A stretch of 64,000 bases of DNA from Roseobacter weihaiensis (lineage in GTDB: Bacteria; Pseudomonadota; Alphaproteobacteria; Rhodobacterales; Rhodobacteraceae). Every line of letters begins with the position of its first letter. The first letter of the stretch is position 1. The notes below the pieces were generated by a model, which searched no databases, was not told the DNA's origin, and saw only the letters and a program-made list of their open reading frames with translations. Shown here one piece after another: positions 53,995 to 61,929 of this stretch. Made by a program: the position numbers and the translations under genes. Where the stretch lies: assembly GCF_020622345.1 (NCBI RefSeq), contig NZ_JACNMO010000020.1:1-64000 (forward strand). Reading direction: 5' to 3'.

Positions 53995-55797
53995 TTGCCC
54001 CACGAGATAACAAGCGAACACGATGCCCTGGTCGCCGAGTCTTGGGAGCGATGCCGGAGCAAGTATGGCTTGGAGCCCCGCGCAACCAAACCGATCCTTC
54101 GCCTGCAACATCAGGAAGTGTCGCAAAGGCTTGAGCGACTGAAGGACACAAGCAATCGCATTTTCCGTGAAGTTGACCGTGCCGCTGCAATTGTTCGCAA
54201 ACGGGGTGGCCTTATGGTGCTTTCGGACGCAGACAGGATCGTCGTCAATGTCGTGCAGAGCAAAGCCTATACATCCCGCAAAATGACAGATGGCATCGCC
54301 GTCGGAAGCTGTTGGGACGAGAAGATCGCCGGGACCAATGGCGTTCACATGGGTCTGCTCTCGGGCCGGCCGTTTACGGTTCGGGGCACCGATCATTACT
54401 ACAAGGCACTTGAAAGCTTCGCATGTACCTCCGTACCGATCCTCGATGCTGAAGAGGTGCCGATTGGGTCTCTGACACTCTCTACGATCGATCGAAGGGT
54501 GGGAGCCGAGTACGAATTCGCTCAGAACCTACTTGGGGTAACGGCAAGTCGGATCCACCGAGAACTCTTCCTGAGCAAGCATTCAGATCGGAGAATTCTG
54601 AAGGTTGCGCGATCTGGTTTCCCGCCAGCAAGGGAGGCGCTTCTGGCCATAGACGATGAAGGGTTGGTCTGCGCCGCCTCCTCTCCCGCACTCCAGACAC
54701 TTGCAGTTTCGGACGCGTCGCAAATCGTGGGCGAGCAAATTGAGAACTTGCTGGATGTTTCGCTTCACCAGGTGGACGGCGGGCTCGAGCGCACGCGCGT
54801 GGGCCTTGTCGATGGGGAAACCCTATTTGCCGAAGGTGTAGAACTCGAACGCTCTGTTCGGCCCGCGCCTGGGAGGCCCATGACGGCAGTCACCCGGCGT
54901 CGGCACCCTGCATTGGACAAGCTAGCCGTTGGCAATCCATCGCTGAAACGGCAATTAAAACGCGCGGCTCAAGTCCTTGCAGAAGGCGTTCCCGTGCATG
55001 TTTGCGGCCCTTTGGGGGCAGGAAAGTCGACTGTGGTTCAAGCACTGATCGCGCAGACCGACCCGAAACAGGATGTGTTCACGATCAACGCGACCCGCTC
55101 CGAACACTTGCAGTCATTCAATGTCGAGGTTCTGGAACAGATCTATGCTGGCGCGTGTCTGGAGGATTTGCCCCTTCAAATGCTCGTTATCGAAAACGTC
55201 GAGGATCTGCCCCAGTCGGACCAGGAATGCGTGGTCCAACTCATGGAACGATTGGAGCGTGACGCCGCCAACACCGCCGGATGCGGTGCGCGGAACCTGA
55301 GGGTTGTGACCACATCGCGATGCGTTCCTTCTGACACGGAGGGCACGCTGCGAGAGGACTTGCTGTCCCATCTAGCTGCAACGACAATCCGACTGGAGCC
55401 ACTGGAGGCACGGCCTGATCGACGCGCCATCCTCTCTGCGATTGCGGAACAACTTGCGACCGAGGTGATTGAGATCACCGAAGACACGTGGGCGATATTC
55501 GAGCAGTATTCTTGGCCGCGCAATATCCGCGAAGCATGGTCCGTCCTGCGCGAGGCTGTTCTGTGTGGCGACGGCCGTCAGATCACGCCGGTTGATCTGC
55601 CGGACCACCTTCAAACTGCGTCATCGGTTTCGACGCCTCTCGGGGCAAAGTCTTACTCCGAAGAGGACAGAATCCGGGACGCACTGAACACAACGTCTTG
55701 GAATGTTAGTCTGGCCGCGCGCAATCTTGGAATCGGGCGCGCGACACTCAATCGGCGCATCGCGCAGCTCAACCTCAAGCGGCCTGGCCGCGCATGA
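53995..55797 (+). CDS. acoR: AcoR-like activator without the sigma-54 contact loop
   Basis: A 600-residue regulator with an N-terminal AcoR-type sensing region containing a GAF domain (GGLMVLSDADRIVVNV and VGSCWDEKIAGTNGV near 75-120), an AAA+ domain (Walker A CGPLGAGKST near 338, degenerate Walker B MLVIENVED near 397) and a Fis-type helix-turn-helix (about 570-595). The GAFTGA loop that touches sigma-54 is absent. The start: a TTG at 53995 has GGAG six bases before it, whereas the GTG at 53914 lies inside the operator. It faces the dehydrogenase operon and is its likely regulator. Confidence 0.8.
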   Translation: MPHEITSEHDALVAESWERCRSKYGLEPRATKPILRLQHQEVSQRLERLKDTSNRIFREVDRAAAIVRKRGGLMVLSDADRIVVNVVQSKAYTSRKMTDGIAVGSCWDEKIAGTNGVHMGLLSGRPFTVRGTDHYYKALESFACTSVPILDAEEVPIGSLTLSTIDRRVGAEYEFAQNLLGVTASRIHRELFLSKHSDRRILKVARSGFPPAREALLAIDDEGLVCAASSPALQTLAVSDASQIVGEQIENLLDVSLHQVDGGLERTRVGLVDGETLFAEGVELERSVRPAPGRPMTAVTRRRHPALDKLAVGNPSLKRQLKRAAQVLAEGVPVHVCGPLGAGKSTVVQALIAQTDPKQDVFTINATRSEHLQSFNVEVLEQIYAGACLEDLPLQMLVIENVEDLPQSDQECVVQLMERLERDAANTAGCGARNLRVVTTSRCVPSDTEGTLREDLLSHLAATTIRLEPLEARPDRRAILSAIAEQLATEVIEITEDTWAIFEQYSWPRNIREAWSVLREAVLCGDGRQITPVDLPDHLQTASSVSTPLGAKSYSEEDRIRDALNTTSWNVSLAARNLGIGRATLNRRIAQLNLKRPGRA

Positions 55798-55927
55798 AAT
55801 TGCGCGGTGGGCCGCTGGGTTCGGGATACCGGCTTTGCTTAGAAGCTGAGGTGAGCTGTGCATGAACTCTGTCTACGGCCTCAACCATAATCCGTCCGAT
55901 CCAGCCGAACGACGCGACTGATTAGGT

Positions 55928-55970
55928 GTTGGGCCACGCCAGTGCACATAAGGTGCAGACGCGGCCCAAC
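55928..55970. terminator. bidirectional hairpin between convergent operons
   Basis: GTTGGGCC (55928-55935) and GGCCCAAC (55963-55970) pair perfectly, enclosing a second hairpin TGCAC/GTGCA. It lies between the acoR-like stop and the last gene of the convergent operon, where a two-way terminator is expected. Confidence 0.6.
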
Positions 55971-55984
55971 GGGGAGGAAACCAA

Positions 55985-56347
55985 TCAGAAGCGGTTAAAA
56001 CCCGCGACGCGTGCGTAATAGGCTGGCTTCACACCATCCAACACTTGCCGAATGTATTCGCCAGGTTCCCCGTAGACACTCGCTTTGATCCCGCCAATCG
56101 CTTCAAAGAAGCGTCCGGCGTAGTTCTCTGCGAAATTGCGAACATGGATTTCACCCTGCTCGATGTCTTGGTAGCGTTCGTGGATGTGGCAGGTTTCGTC
56201 GTCGTCTGCGAAGTTCCATTCATAAACCAGCGTCCCGGGCTCATTTTCTGCCTGGGCGACCAGTTCCCACATAACGCTGTTGAAGGTTGACCGGTTTTCA
56301 GGCGGCACCCTGACATCGAGAAACACATGGATCGTTTGATCTGACAT
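55985..56347 (-). CDS. ABM-family (antibiotic biosynthesis monooxygenase fold) protein
   Basis: A 120-residue ferredoxin-like fold protein. VFLDVRVPPENRSTFNSVMWELVAQAENEPGTLVYEWNF near 9-47 and CHIHERYQD are typical of the ABM/YgiN group, some of which oxidise quinols without cofactor. It is the last gene of the dehydrogenase operon, 38 bp after the TIM-barrel gene. Confidence 0.8.
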   Translation of the reverse strand: MSDQTIHVFLDVRVPPENRSTFNSVMWELVAQAENEPGTLVYEWNFADDDETCHIHERYQDIEQGEIHVRNFAENYAGRFFEAIGGIKASVYGEPGEYIRQVLDGVKPAYYARVAGFNRF

Positions 56348-56385
56348 TCCTTAAACTCCTTTCCCAAGGCTGCGCTCCAAAGAGA

Positions 56386-57468
56386 TCAGCCGCGGTTGTA
56401 GAGCGACACCGGTCCGGCAAGCTCCGTCCCGTCGATTGCGTGGCGCACGTGGTTGATCGATGTCTCGTGGACGTGACGAACGGCCACTTCCATCGGGAAA
56501 CGGCGCAGCTCTTCCGACAAGATCTCGTTGCCCCAGGGTCCGTCGTAACCAGAGTCTTTCACCGCTTTGATGAAGCCGATCACGTCGAAGTTGCCTTCAC
56601 CGAGCGGACGACGCGTGTTCACCGTCAGTTCGATAAAGCCGGGTGAACCGATACGTTGGAAGAACTGGGCGTACCGCTCATCATTGGTGAGCCAGCCATC
56701 GTCCAACTCGATCCCTTTGATGTCACCAGGCTGAAGTGCTGCGATGTCCTCATAGGAAATGCCTGCGATGTTGTTCACGTGCCATGTGTCGAGGAAGATG
56801 CCCCCATTGTCTGGCCCGTCCGTGACAGCCATGGCTTGGTCGATGGTTTGTCCGTTTGGATCCGGCGGAAGGATTTCCATGCATACGTTCACATCCGATG
56901 CCTCGAAATCAGCGCAGAGCGCCCGGAAGTTGCGGTTGGCCTCTTCCACGGAGACCGGGTTACCAAGGTTGCCGCACTTGAGGTTGGTTGGCTGTAAGAT
57001 ATTGGCGGCTTCGATCAACAGCTCGCGGATGGGCTGCTCGCCCTGGCGGCGCGCGTCTGATGGATCATGCATCCACTGCGTCAGGAATTCGATCTCATTT
57101 GTATCGAGGCCGTTTTCGTCGAGGATGCCTTTCATCCAGCGGAACTTGTCAGCGTTCGTGCTGCCTGGCGCTTCCCGTTCGAGAATGTAGGCGAGGTCAT
57201 CGTGGAAAAGGCCCATGCCCTGAAAACCGGCGGCCGCAACCTGTTCGGCACGGTACTTGAACGGGATCGGGCTCCACATCCGACCGGCAAATGGCACCAC
57301 GGGACCCATATGGACCCAGCAACTGGCGATGAGCCGGTGGTTGCCCCCTCCGCTGGTCTGTGCCGTGGCTTTTGTGGCTGCAAATGTGCCAGCTGCCAAT
57401 GTCCCGACAGCGGCGGCTCCCAAAGCCGCACCCTGCAGAACGTCGCGTCTGTTCATATCTTTGGTCAT
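56386..57468 (-). CDS. Tat-exported sugar-isomerase-like TIM barrel protein
   Basis: A 360-residue protein of the xylose-isomerase-like TIM-barrel family. The N-terminus carries a Tat motif (NRRDVLQ, Arg7-Arg8) and a hydrophobic segment ending ATAQT near residue 37. Metal-ligand candidates are Glu in CMEILPPD near 195, the FLDTWHVN Asp/His pair and Glu in GIELDDG and ELTVN. The reaction is unknown. A periplasmic enzyme cotranscribed with a cytoplasmic dehydrogenase is unusual and suggests substrate processing before uptake. Confidence 0.75.
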   Translation of the reverse strand: MTKDMNRRDVLQGAALGAAAVGTLAAGTFAATKATAQTSGGGNHRLIASCWVHMGPVVPFAGRMWSPIPFKYRAEQVAAAGFQGMGLFHDDLAYILEREAPGSTNADKFRWMKGILDENGLDTNEIEFLTQWMHDPSDARRQGEQPIRELLIEAANILQPTNLKCGNLGNPVSVEEANRNFRALCADFEASDVNVCMEILPPDPNGQTIDQAMAVTDGPDNGGIFLDTWHVNNIAGISYEDIAALQPGDIKGIELDDGWLTNDERYAQFFQRIGSPGFIELTVNTRRPLGEGNFDVIGFIKAVKDSGYDGPWGNEILSEELRRFPMEVAVRHVHETSINHVRHAIDGTELAGPVSLYNRG

Positions 57469-57512
57469 TTTTTCCTCCCTTTGAGGTTAGTTCTGAGTGG
57501 TGCCTTGCGGGG

Positions 57513-58313
57513 TTAGCTCCCGGTTAGCTCCACCCACTCCCGACGCGCATCCTCCTCGATGCGCGACATCTCGGTGGCCTCGCCGCTTCTTTGAGCGGTC
57601 GATGGCAATTCGAATGGCTTTGAGTTCTTCCTAAGGCGCGCGAGCAAATCGGAGATGGCGTCAGTGCGTTGCGCGTCGCTTAGCCTGTCACTCAATGCGA
57701 TGTGTGCCTCGTCTTGCGGGCAAAAACCGGTCCTAAGGCTGTCTTCAAAGGCCGAGACCGCATTCACAACGTCTGTGATTTCGCAATCGACAAGGATCAG
57801 AGCGTGTGCGAGCACCGCCTGACGATCGCTAGATCTGCATCGACGCCATCTCTGGGCCGTGCCAGCGATTTTGCGCCCCTCGACCAGAACGTTGAAATCG
57901 CCGTCGCAGAATGCGCCGTTGGCAGGGCCAACAGATGCGTCCAGGTCAAAGTTGCGCAATGCAGCGACGATTGGATCGCAGATTGTCGCGTATGCGTTGT
58001 CAACGCGCGCACCCTCTGGTAGCTCGAATGCGATTGCTACGTTTAGGATACCAGGACCCTGGGGAGTGGTCCCGCCGCCTGTCCTACGGATCGCCACCGG
58101 CCATCCCCGTGACGCGGATCGTAGTGCTGCGTTCGAATAGCCTGCGCGACGTGTGACTTGAGTGGGCACCACCAAGCTTTGGTTCGTTGTCCAAGCCAAA
58201 CTCGCACGAGAGATTTTGCCCTCCGACACTGCTGTGAGCATCCCGAGTTCGGCGTTCAAGCCGTCTTCCGCTGTCTCAAAGTGCGTTGGCGTATGTGCGT
58301 CAATCCTCATCAC
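57513..58313 (-). CDS. lipoate-protein ligase A-like protein
   Basis: A 266-residue LplA/BPL-fold ligase: RRTGGGTTPQGPGILNVAIAF near 76-96 and FNVLVEGRKIAGTAQRWR near 140-157, with the catalytic lysine at 148. It attaches lipoate or a related group to the target lysine of lipoyl domains. Its ATG overlaps the E2 stop by four bases; its obvious partner is the free lipoyl-domain protein three genes upstream. Confidence 0.85.
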   Translation of the reverse strand: MMRIDAHTPTHFETAEDGLNAELGMLTAVSEGKISRASLAWTTNQSLVVPTQVTRRAGYSNAALRSASRGWPVAIRRTGGGTTPQGPGILNVAIAFELPEGARVDNAYATICDPIVAALRNFDLDASVGPANGAFCDGDFNVLVEGRKIAGTAQRWRRCRSSDRQAVLAHALILVDCEITDVVNAVSAFEDSLRTGFCPQDEAHIALSDRLSDAQRTDAISDLLARLRKNSKPFELPSTAQRSGEATEMSRIEEDARREWVELTGS

Positions 58314-58996
58314 GCCGCCTCGATCTCCTCGCAGATCGCTGTCAGCGCGTCTGCCGCCGGCGCGCCATCAATTGCGCGATGATCGAATGTGAGAGAGAGC
58401 CCCATATGTGGACGCAATTCCAAACCACCGTCCTCTCCCCGAACGGCGCGATCGGTCAGCCGCCCGACACCGAGAATAGCAATCTGAGGTGTATTGATGA
58501 TCGGCGTGAACTGCTCCACTCGAGACAGACCAAGATTGCTGACAGTAAAGGTGCCGCCGGTCATTTCGGTCACTGTCAGTTTGTTTGTGCGTGCGCGTGC
58601 AACCAAATCCTGCCGCGTGACTCTGAGAGCAGCAGCATCTTTTCCTTGGCTCTCGAACATGGCTGGTGCAACGAGCAAGCCGCCATCAAGGGCGATGGCC
58701 ACTCCGAGATCGATGTTCTCGGAAAGGTGAACCTCTCGATCTTTTACAATGCCATTGATTTCCGGTCGCTTTGGAATGGCTCGGACGACAGCCTCCAAAA
58801 TTAGGTCTTCGATTGAAACCTTGATGTCCTTCTCGGCGAGCTTTGCCTTCTTAGCCAGCAAAGCAGTCGCGTCTGCTGACCCGTGGTGGGTCAGCTGCGC
58901 TGCGGTCGCCAAGCTTTCGGACATCTTATCCGCGATCATGCCTCGCGCACCGCGTAGGGGAATGACCTTGTTCTGAAGTTGTGTTGCTTGCGACAT
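58310..58996 (-). CDS. E2 catalytic domain without lipoyl or binding domains
   Basis: A 228-residue acyltransferase. The active-site motif DHRAIDG lies at 205-211 (His206, Asp210), and GTFTVSNLGLSRVEQFTPIINTP near 148-170 is the conserved core. Ordinary E2 proteins exceed 370 residues with an N-terminal lipoyl domain and a subunit-binding domain; here both are absent and the protein starts directly with the catalytic fold. The lipoyl domain is encoded separately just upstream. Confidence 0.9.
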   Translation of the reverse strand: MSQATQLQNKVIPLRGARGMIADKMSESLATAAQLTHHGSADATALLAKKAKLAEKDIKVSIEDLILEAVVRAIPKRPEINGIVKDREVHLSENIDLGVAIALDGGLLVAPAMFESQGKDAAALRVTRQDLVARARTNKLTVTEMTGGTFTVSNLGLSRVEQFTPIINTPQIAILGVGRLTDRAVRGEDGGLELRPHMGLSLTFDHRAIDGAPAADALTAICEEIEAA

Positions 58997-59010
58997 TTCG
59001 GCGGTCCGCT

Positions 59011-59244
59011 TTATTCGATGGAGGCGATGACATCGCCCTTGCTGACAACGTCATCGACTTTGCGGCCGAGACGGATGGTGCCTGCTGTCGGAGCTTCGAT
59101 TTCGTGCTGAACCTTGGCAGTCATGATCTCAGCTATCAGCATACCTTCAGTGACGCTCGCGCCGTCGCTCACCAGCCACGCTGTCAGTGCCGCTTCTTGG
59201 TCTTCTTCCCAAAGGTCCACCGGAATAATTACGTCAGTCGCCAT
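59011..59244 (-). CDS. free-standing lipoyl domain protein
   Basis: A 77-residue protein that is exactly one biotinyl/lipoyl domain: EIMTAKVQHEIEAPTAG carries the target Lys44, and the symmetric GASVTEGM and DDVVSKGDVI turns flank it. It should act as the swinging arm of the complex, shuttling acyl groups between the E1 pair and the E2. Separated from the E2 gene by 14 bp. Confidence 0.92.
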   Translation of the reverse strand: MATDVIIPVDLWEEDQEAALTAWLVSDGASVTEGMLIAEIMTAKVQHEIEAPTAGTIRLGRKVDDVVSKGDVIASIE

Positions 59245-59313
59245 GCAAGTTTCCTCTGTTCGCAGGCCGCTGCGTGCGGCCTGCGTGGCTAAAGTTGTTG
59301 GCAGGATTGCCGG

Positions 59314-60333
59314 TTACGCCGTCTGCAACTCTTTGTAGGCAGCAACGATTTTTTGAGCGTTGGGCAGACAGAACTGTTCCATCACCCGAGCAAAAGGGAT
59401 TGGCACGTCCGGATAGGCCACGCGCTTGGGCGGGGCTTTGAGGTTCGTGATCTCGTTCTCAACAACAGTCGCGATGACCTCAGCGGCAACGCCGTAGCTG
59501 GAGTAATCTTCATCGACGACGATCAAGCGGCCTGTTTTGGCGACCGACTCCCGGATTGTATCCCGATCAAGCGGTACAAGAGACCTCAGATCGACCACCT
59601 CGGCCTCTACGCCACCTTCGGCGAGTGTTTCGGCTGCGCGCAGCGCATGATGTACACCGATGCCAAGGCTAACGATCGTGACGTCTGTGCCTTTGCGGGC
59701 AATCGCAGCCTTTCCGATCGGAACAGTGTAGTCTTCCTCGGGGGTGTGGACGATTGCGCCTTCTTCAGTGCCAAGCCAGCCCATGCCCTGAAGCCCTTTG
59801 TGGTACATGTAGACCACAGGACTGTCATCGCGGATCGCCGCCGTCATAAGGCCCTTGGCATCATATGCGTTCGAGGGCGCGACGACTTTCATACCCGGCA
59901 GGTGGGCAAAGGTGCCGTACACACACTGTGAGTGCTGACCTGCATCCGAGTACCCACCACCGGTCGAGGTCATAAGCACCATCGGTACTTTGACGCTGCC
60001 CCCGGAAAAGTAGATGTTCTTAGCCATCAGGTTGTAGATCGCGTCGAAGCAGACCCCGAAGAAGTCCACGAACATCAACTCGACGACGGGTCGCATTCCG
60101 TCCATAGCCGCGCCGACAGCTGCGCCAATGAAGGCAGTCTCCGAGATCGGGGTGTCCCTGATCCGATCGGTTCCAAACTCATCTGCCAGACCGCGGGTGT
60201 TTCCGTAGACGCCGCCAAGAGCAGCCAAGTCTTCGCCCATGACGAACACTTTCTCGTCACGGCGCATTTCCTGAGCCAGGGCCTCGGCCATGGACCGAGC
60301 GATTGTTAGCTTGCGTTCATTCGATTGTGTCAT
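59314..60333 (-). CDS. acoB: 2-oxoacid dehydrogenase E1 beta subunit (AcoB-like)
   Basis: A 339-residue transketolase-like subunit: FVMGEDLAALGGVYGNTRGL near 30-50, TPISETAFIGAAVGAAMDGMRPVVE near 61-85 and LRSLVPLDRDTIRESVAKTGR near 245-265. With the E1 alpha protein it forms the thiamine-diphosphate-dependent enzyme. The closest functional group by context (AcoR, split subunits) is acetoin dehydrogenase, but the substrate is not proven. Confidence 0.88.
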   Translation of the reverse strand: MTQSNERKLTIARSMAEALAQEMRRDEKVFVMGEDLAALGGVYGNTRGLADEFGTDRIRDTPISETAFIGAAVGAAMDGMRPVVELMFVDFFGVCFDAIYNLMAKNIYFSGGSVKVPMVLMTSTGGGYSDAGQHSQCVYGTFAHLPGMKVVAPSNAYDAKGLMTAAIRDDSPVVYMYHKGLQGMGWLGTEEGAIVHTPEEDYTVPIGKAAIARKGTDVTIVSLGIGVHHALRAAETLAEGGVEAEVVDLRSLVPLDRDTIRESVAKTGRLIVVDEDYSSYGVAAEVIATVVENEITNLKAPPKRVAYPDVPIPFARVMEQFCLPNAQKIVAAYKELQTA

Positions 60334-60349
60334 GTCTCGCTCCCTCCCC

Positions 60350-61336
60350 TTAGGCGAACACAGACGTCAAAGCGTCTTCAGGCGCCGGATCATCGCTTTC
60401 GCGCGCAAACGCGATCGCTTCATCCACACGGGCCTGGGATTTTGTTTCAATTTCGTCGAGCGCAGCCTCGGTGGCATCACCGTCAGCAATCAACCGCGCG
60501 CGCATTTTCGGGATCGGATCGGCTTCAAAGAGGCCATCTTTCTCCCCTTCGGGACGGTAGCCTTCCGCATCACCCATAAAGTGTCCGGCCAGGCGGTAGG
60601 TCTCGACTTCAATTAGGGTTGGCCCCTCGCCTGCCCGCGCCCGTGCGATGGCTTCGCCTGCGATATCATAGATTTTGTAAGGGTCGTTGCCTTCGATGTA
60701 ATGGCCGGGCACACCATACGCGGCGGCCCGAACATCATTACGCTCAACTGCGGTTGACTCGCGCTTTGAAACAGAAATGCCCCAAGCGTTGTCTTCGATG
60801 ACGCAGATGAAGGGAAGCTTCCACACCGCGGCGAGGTTCATCGTCTCATGGAATGCACCCTGGTTCACGGCACCCTCGCCGATAAAGGCGACAGCGACGC
60901 CGGGCTTCTTCTGCAAGACGCGGGACAACGCCGCGCCAGCTGCAGGTCCCATCCCTTGGCCGATGATCCCGGAACATGCGAAGTTCACGTCAGGATCAAA
61001 AATGTGCATATGACCTCCGCGACCGCCAGACAGTCCGGTCTTCTTCCCAAAGATCTCGGCAGCCATCCGTTTCAGATCCACACCTTTGGCAATCGCCTGG
61101 TGGTGGGGTCGATGCGTGGCAGTGACAATGTCTTCTTCTTTGAGGTGCGCACACACACCAACGGCGACAGGTTCCTGCCCGTCACTGAGATGCATCTCGC
61201 CCGGGATAGTCCCGTTGGCCATGTTGAAGACTGGCGTTTTTCCCTCGAAGTAGATCTTGGCAATGGCCTCCTCAAAACGGCGACTCGTTACCATGTTCTC
61301 ATACATCCAGAGAAGTTCGTCGCGTGACGGACTCAT
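60350..61336 (-). CDS. acoA: 2-oxoacid dehydrogenase E1 alpha subunit (AcoA-like)
   Basis: A 328-residue thiamine-diphosphate enzyme subunit. The cofactor motif begins GEGAVNQGAFHE near 165 and ends in IEDNAWGIS near 190; SGGRGGHMHIFD near 99 and the phosphorylation-loop-like HFMGDAEGYR near 255 are typical. It heads the seven-gene operon, reading left, 16 bp before the beta subunit. No E3 gene is in the window. Confidence 0.9.
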   Translation of the reverse strand: MSPSRDELLWMYENMVTSRRFEEAIAKIYFEGKTPVFNMANGTIPGEMHLSDGQEPVAVGVCAHLKEEDIVTATHRPHHQAIAKGVDLKRMAAEIFGKKTGLSGGRGGHMHIFDPDVNFACSGIIGQGMGPAAGAALSRVLQKKPGVAVAFIGEGAVNQGAFHETMNLAAVWKLPFICVIEDNAWGISVSKRESTAVERNDVRAAAYGVPGHYIEGNDPYKIYDIAGEAIARARAGEGPTLIEVETYRLAGHFMGDAEGYRPEGEKDGLFEADPIPKMRARLIADGDATEAALDEIETKSQARVDEAIAFARESDDPAPEDALTSVFA

Positions 61337-61449
61337 AAGCTTCCTCCCTTGGTCTACCGATTTTCACGGCTTAGTGGCGAAACTTTGGGAAGGTGCACGG
61401 CAATTGAGCAAGGCGAAGACGTTAACGGCGCGGTTTTGCGGCCTTGACC

Positions 61450-61473
61450 TGTCTCAACCTGTCTCGCGAGACA
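61450..61473. promoter_or_regulatory. TGTCTC operator before the dehydrogenase operon
   Basis: TGTCTCA (61450-61456) precedes TGTCTCGCGAGACA (61460-61473), a perfect 14-bp palindrome. The half-site matches those at the acoR-like promoter (53874-53921). The site overlaps the last codons of the HxlR gene, 114-137 bp upstream of the E1 alpha start. No sigma-54 -24/-12 element was recognised between it and the gene. Confidence 0.6.
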
Positions 61474-61825
61474 ATTCGGGGATCTCGGATTGTAAACCTG
61501 ACTGTCGGCGCTTGAAGTCTTCGCCCCAAGACCGCATCGACAGCAGGAGCGGTTCAAGCGTTTGTCCGAACTCGGAAAGGCGGTAATCCACGTGCGGCGG
61601 AACCTCCGGGTAAACTGTTCGAATGATTACACCATCCTCTTCAAGCTCACGGAGTTGTAGGGTGATCATCCTTTGTGTTGCGTTTGGCGTGAGACGGCAA
61701 AGCTCACCAAATCTTTTGGGTCCGTCGAGCAGGTGGAAGAGCAACACAGGCTTCCACCGACCGCCGAGCACGCAAAGGGTTGCTTCGACATCGCATCCGG
61801 TCCGCCAATCGTATTTTCGAGACAT
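61454..61825 (-). CDS. HxlR-family regulator
   Basis: A 123-residue winged-helix protein: CDVEATLCVLGGRWKPVLLFHL near 11-32, with a Cys at the position that senses electrophiles in other HxlR proteins, then ATQRMITLQLRELEEDGVI near 57-75. GGAAGGGAACC precedes the ATG at 61825. Divergent from a quinone-oxidoreductase-like gene, with an operator-like dyad between. Confidence 0.92.
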   Translation of the reverse strand: MSRKYDWRTGCDVEATLCVLGGRWKPVLLFHLLDGPKRFGELCRLTPNATQRMITLQLRELEEDGVIIRTVYPEVPPHVDYRLSEFGQTLEPLLLSMRSWGEDFKRRQSGLQSEIPELSRETG

Positions 61826-61850
61826 TGAGACAGGTTCCCTTCCAATTTGA

Positions 61851-61870
61851 TACTTACAAAAATGTAGGTA
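61851..61870. promoter_or_regulatory. HxlR operator candidate
   Basis: TACTTACA (61851-61858) and TGTAGGTA (61863-61870) form a near-perfect dyad with a 4-base centre. It resembles TACT/AGTA sites bound by HxlR-family proteins and lies between the two divergent starts. Confidence 0.6.
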
Positions 61871-61929
61871 CTTGGCATTTTGTCCGTGAATGACACATCT
61901 CCGGCAACTTTCAAAGTAAGGAGTCGAAG

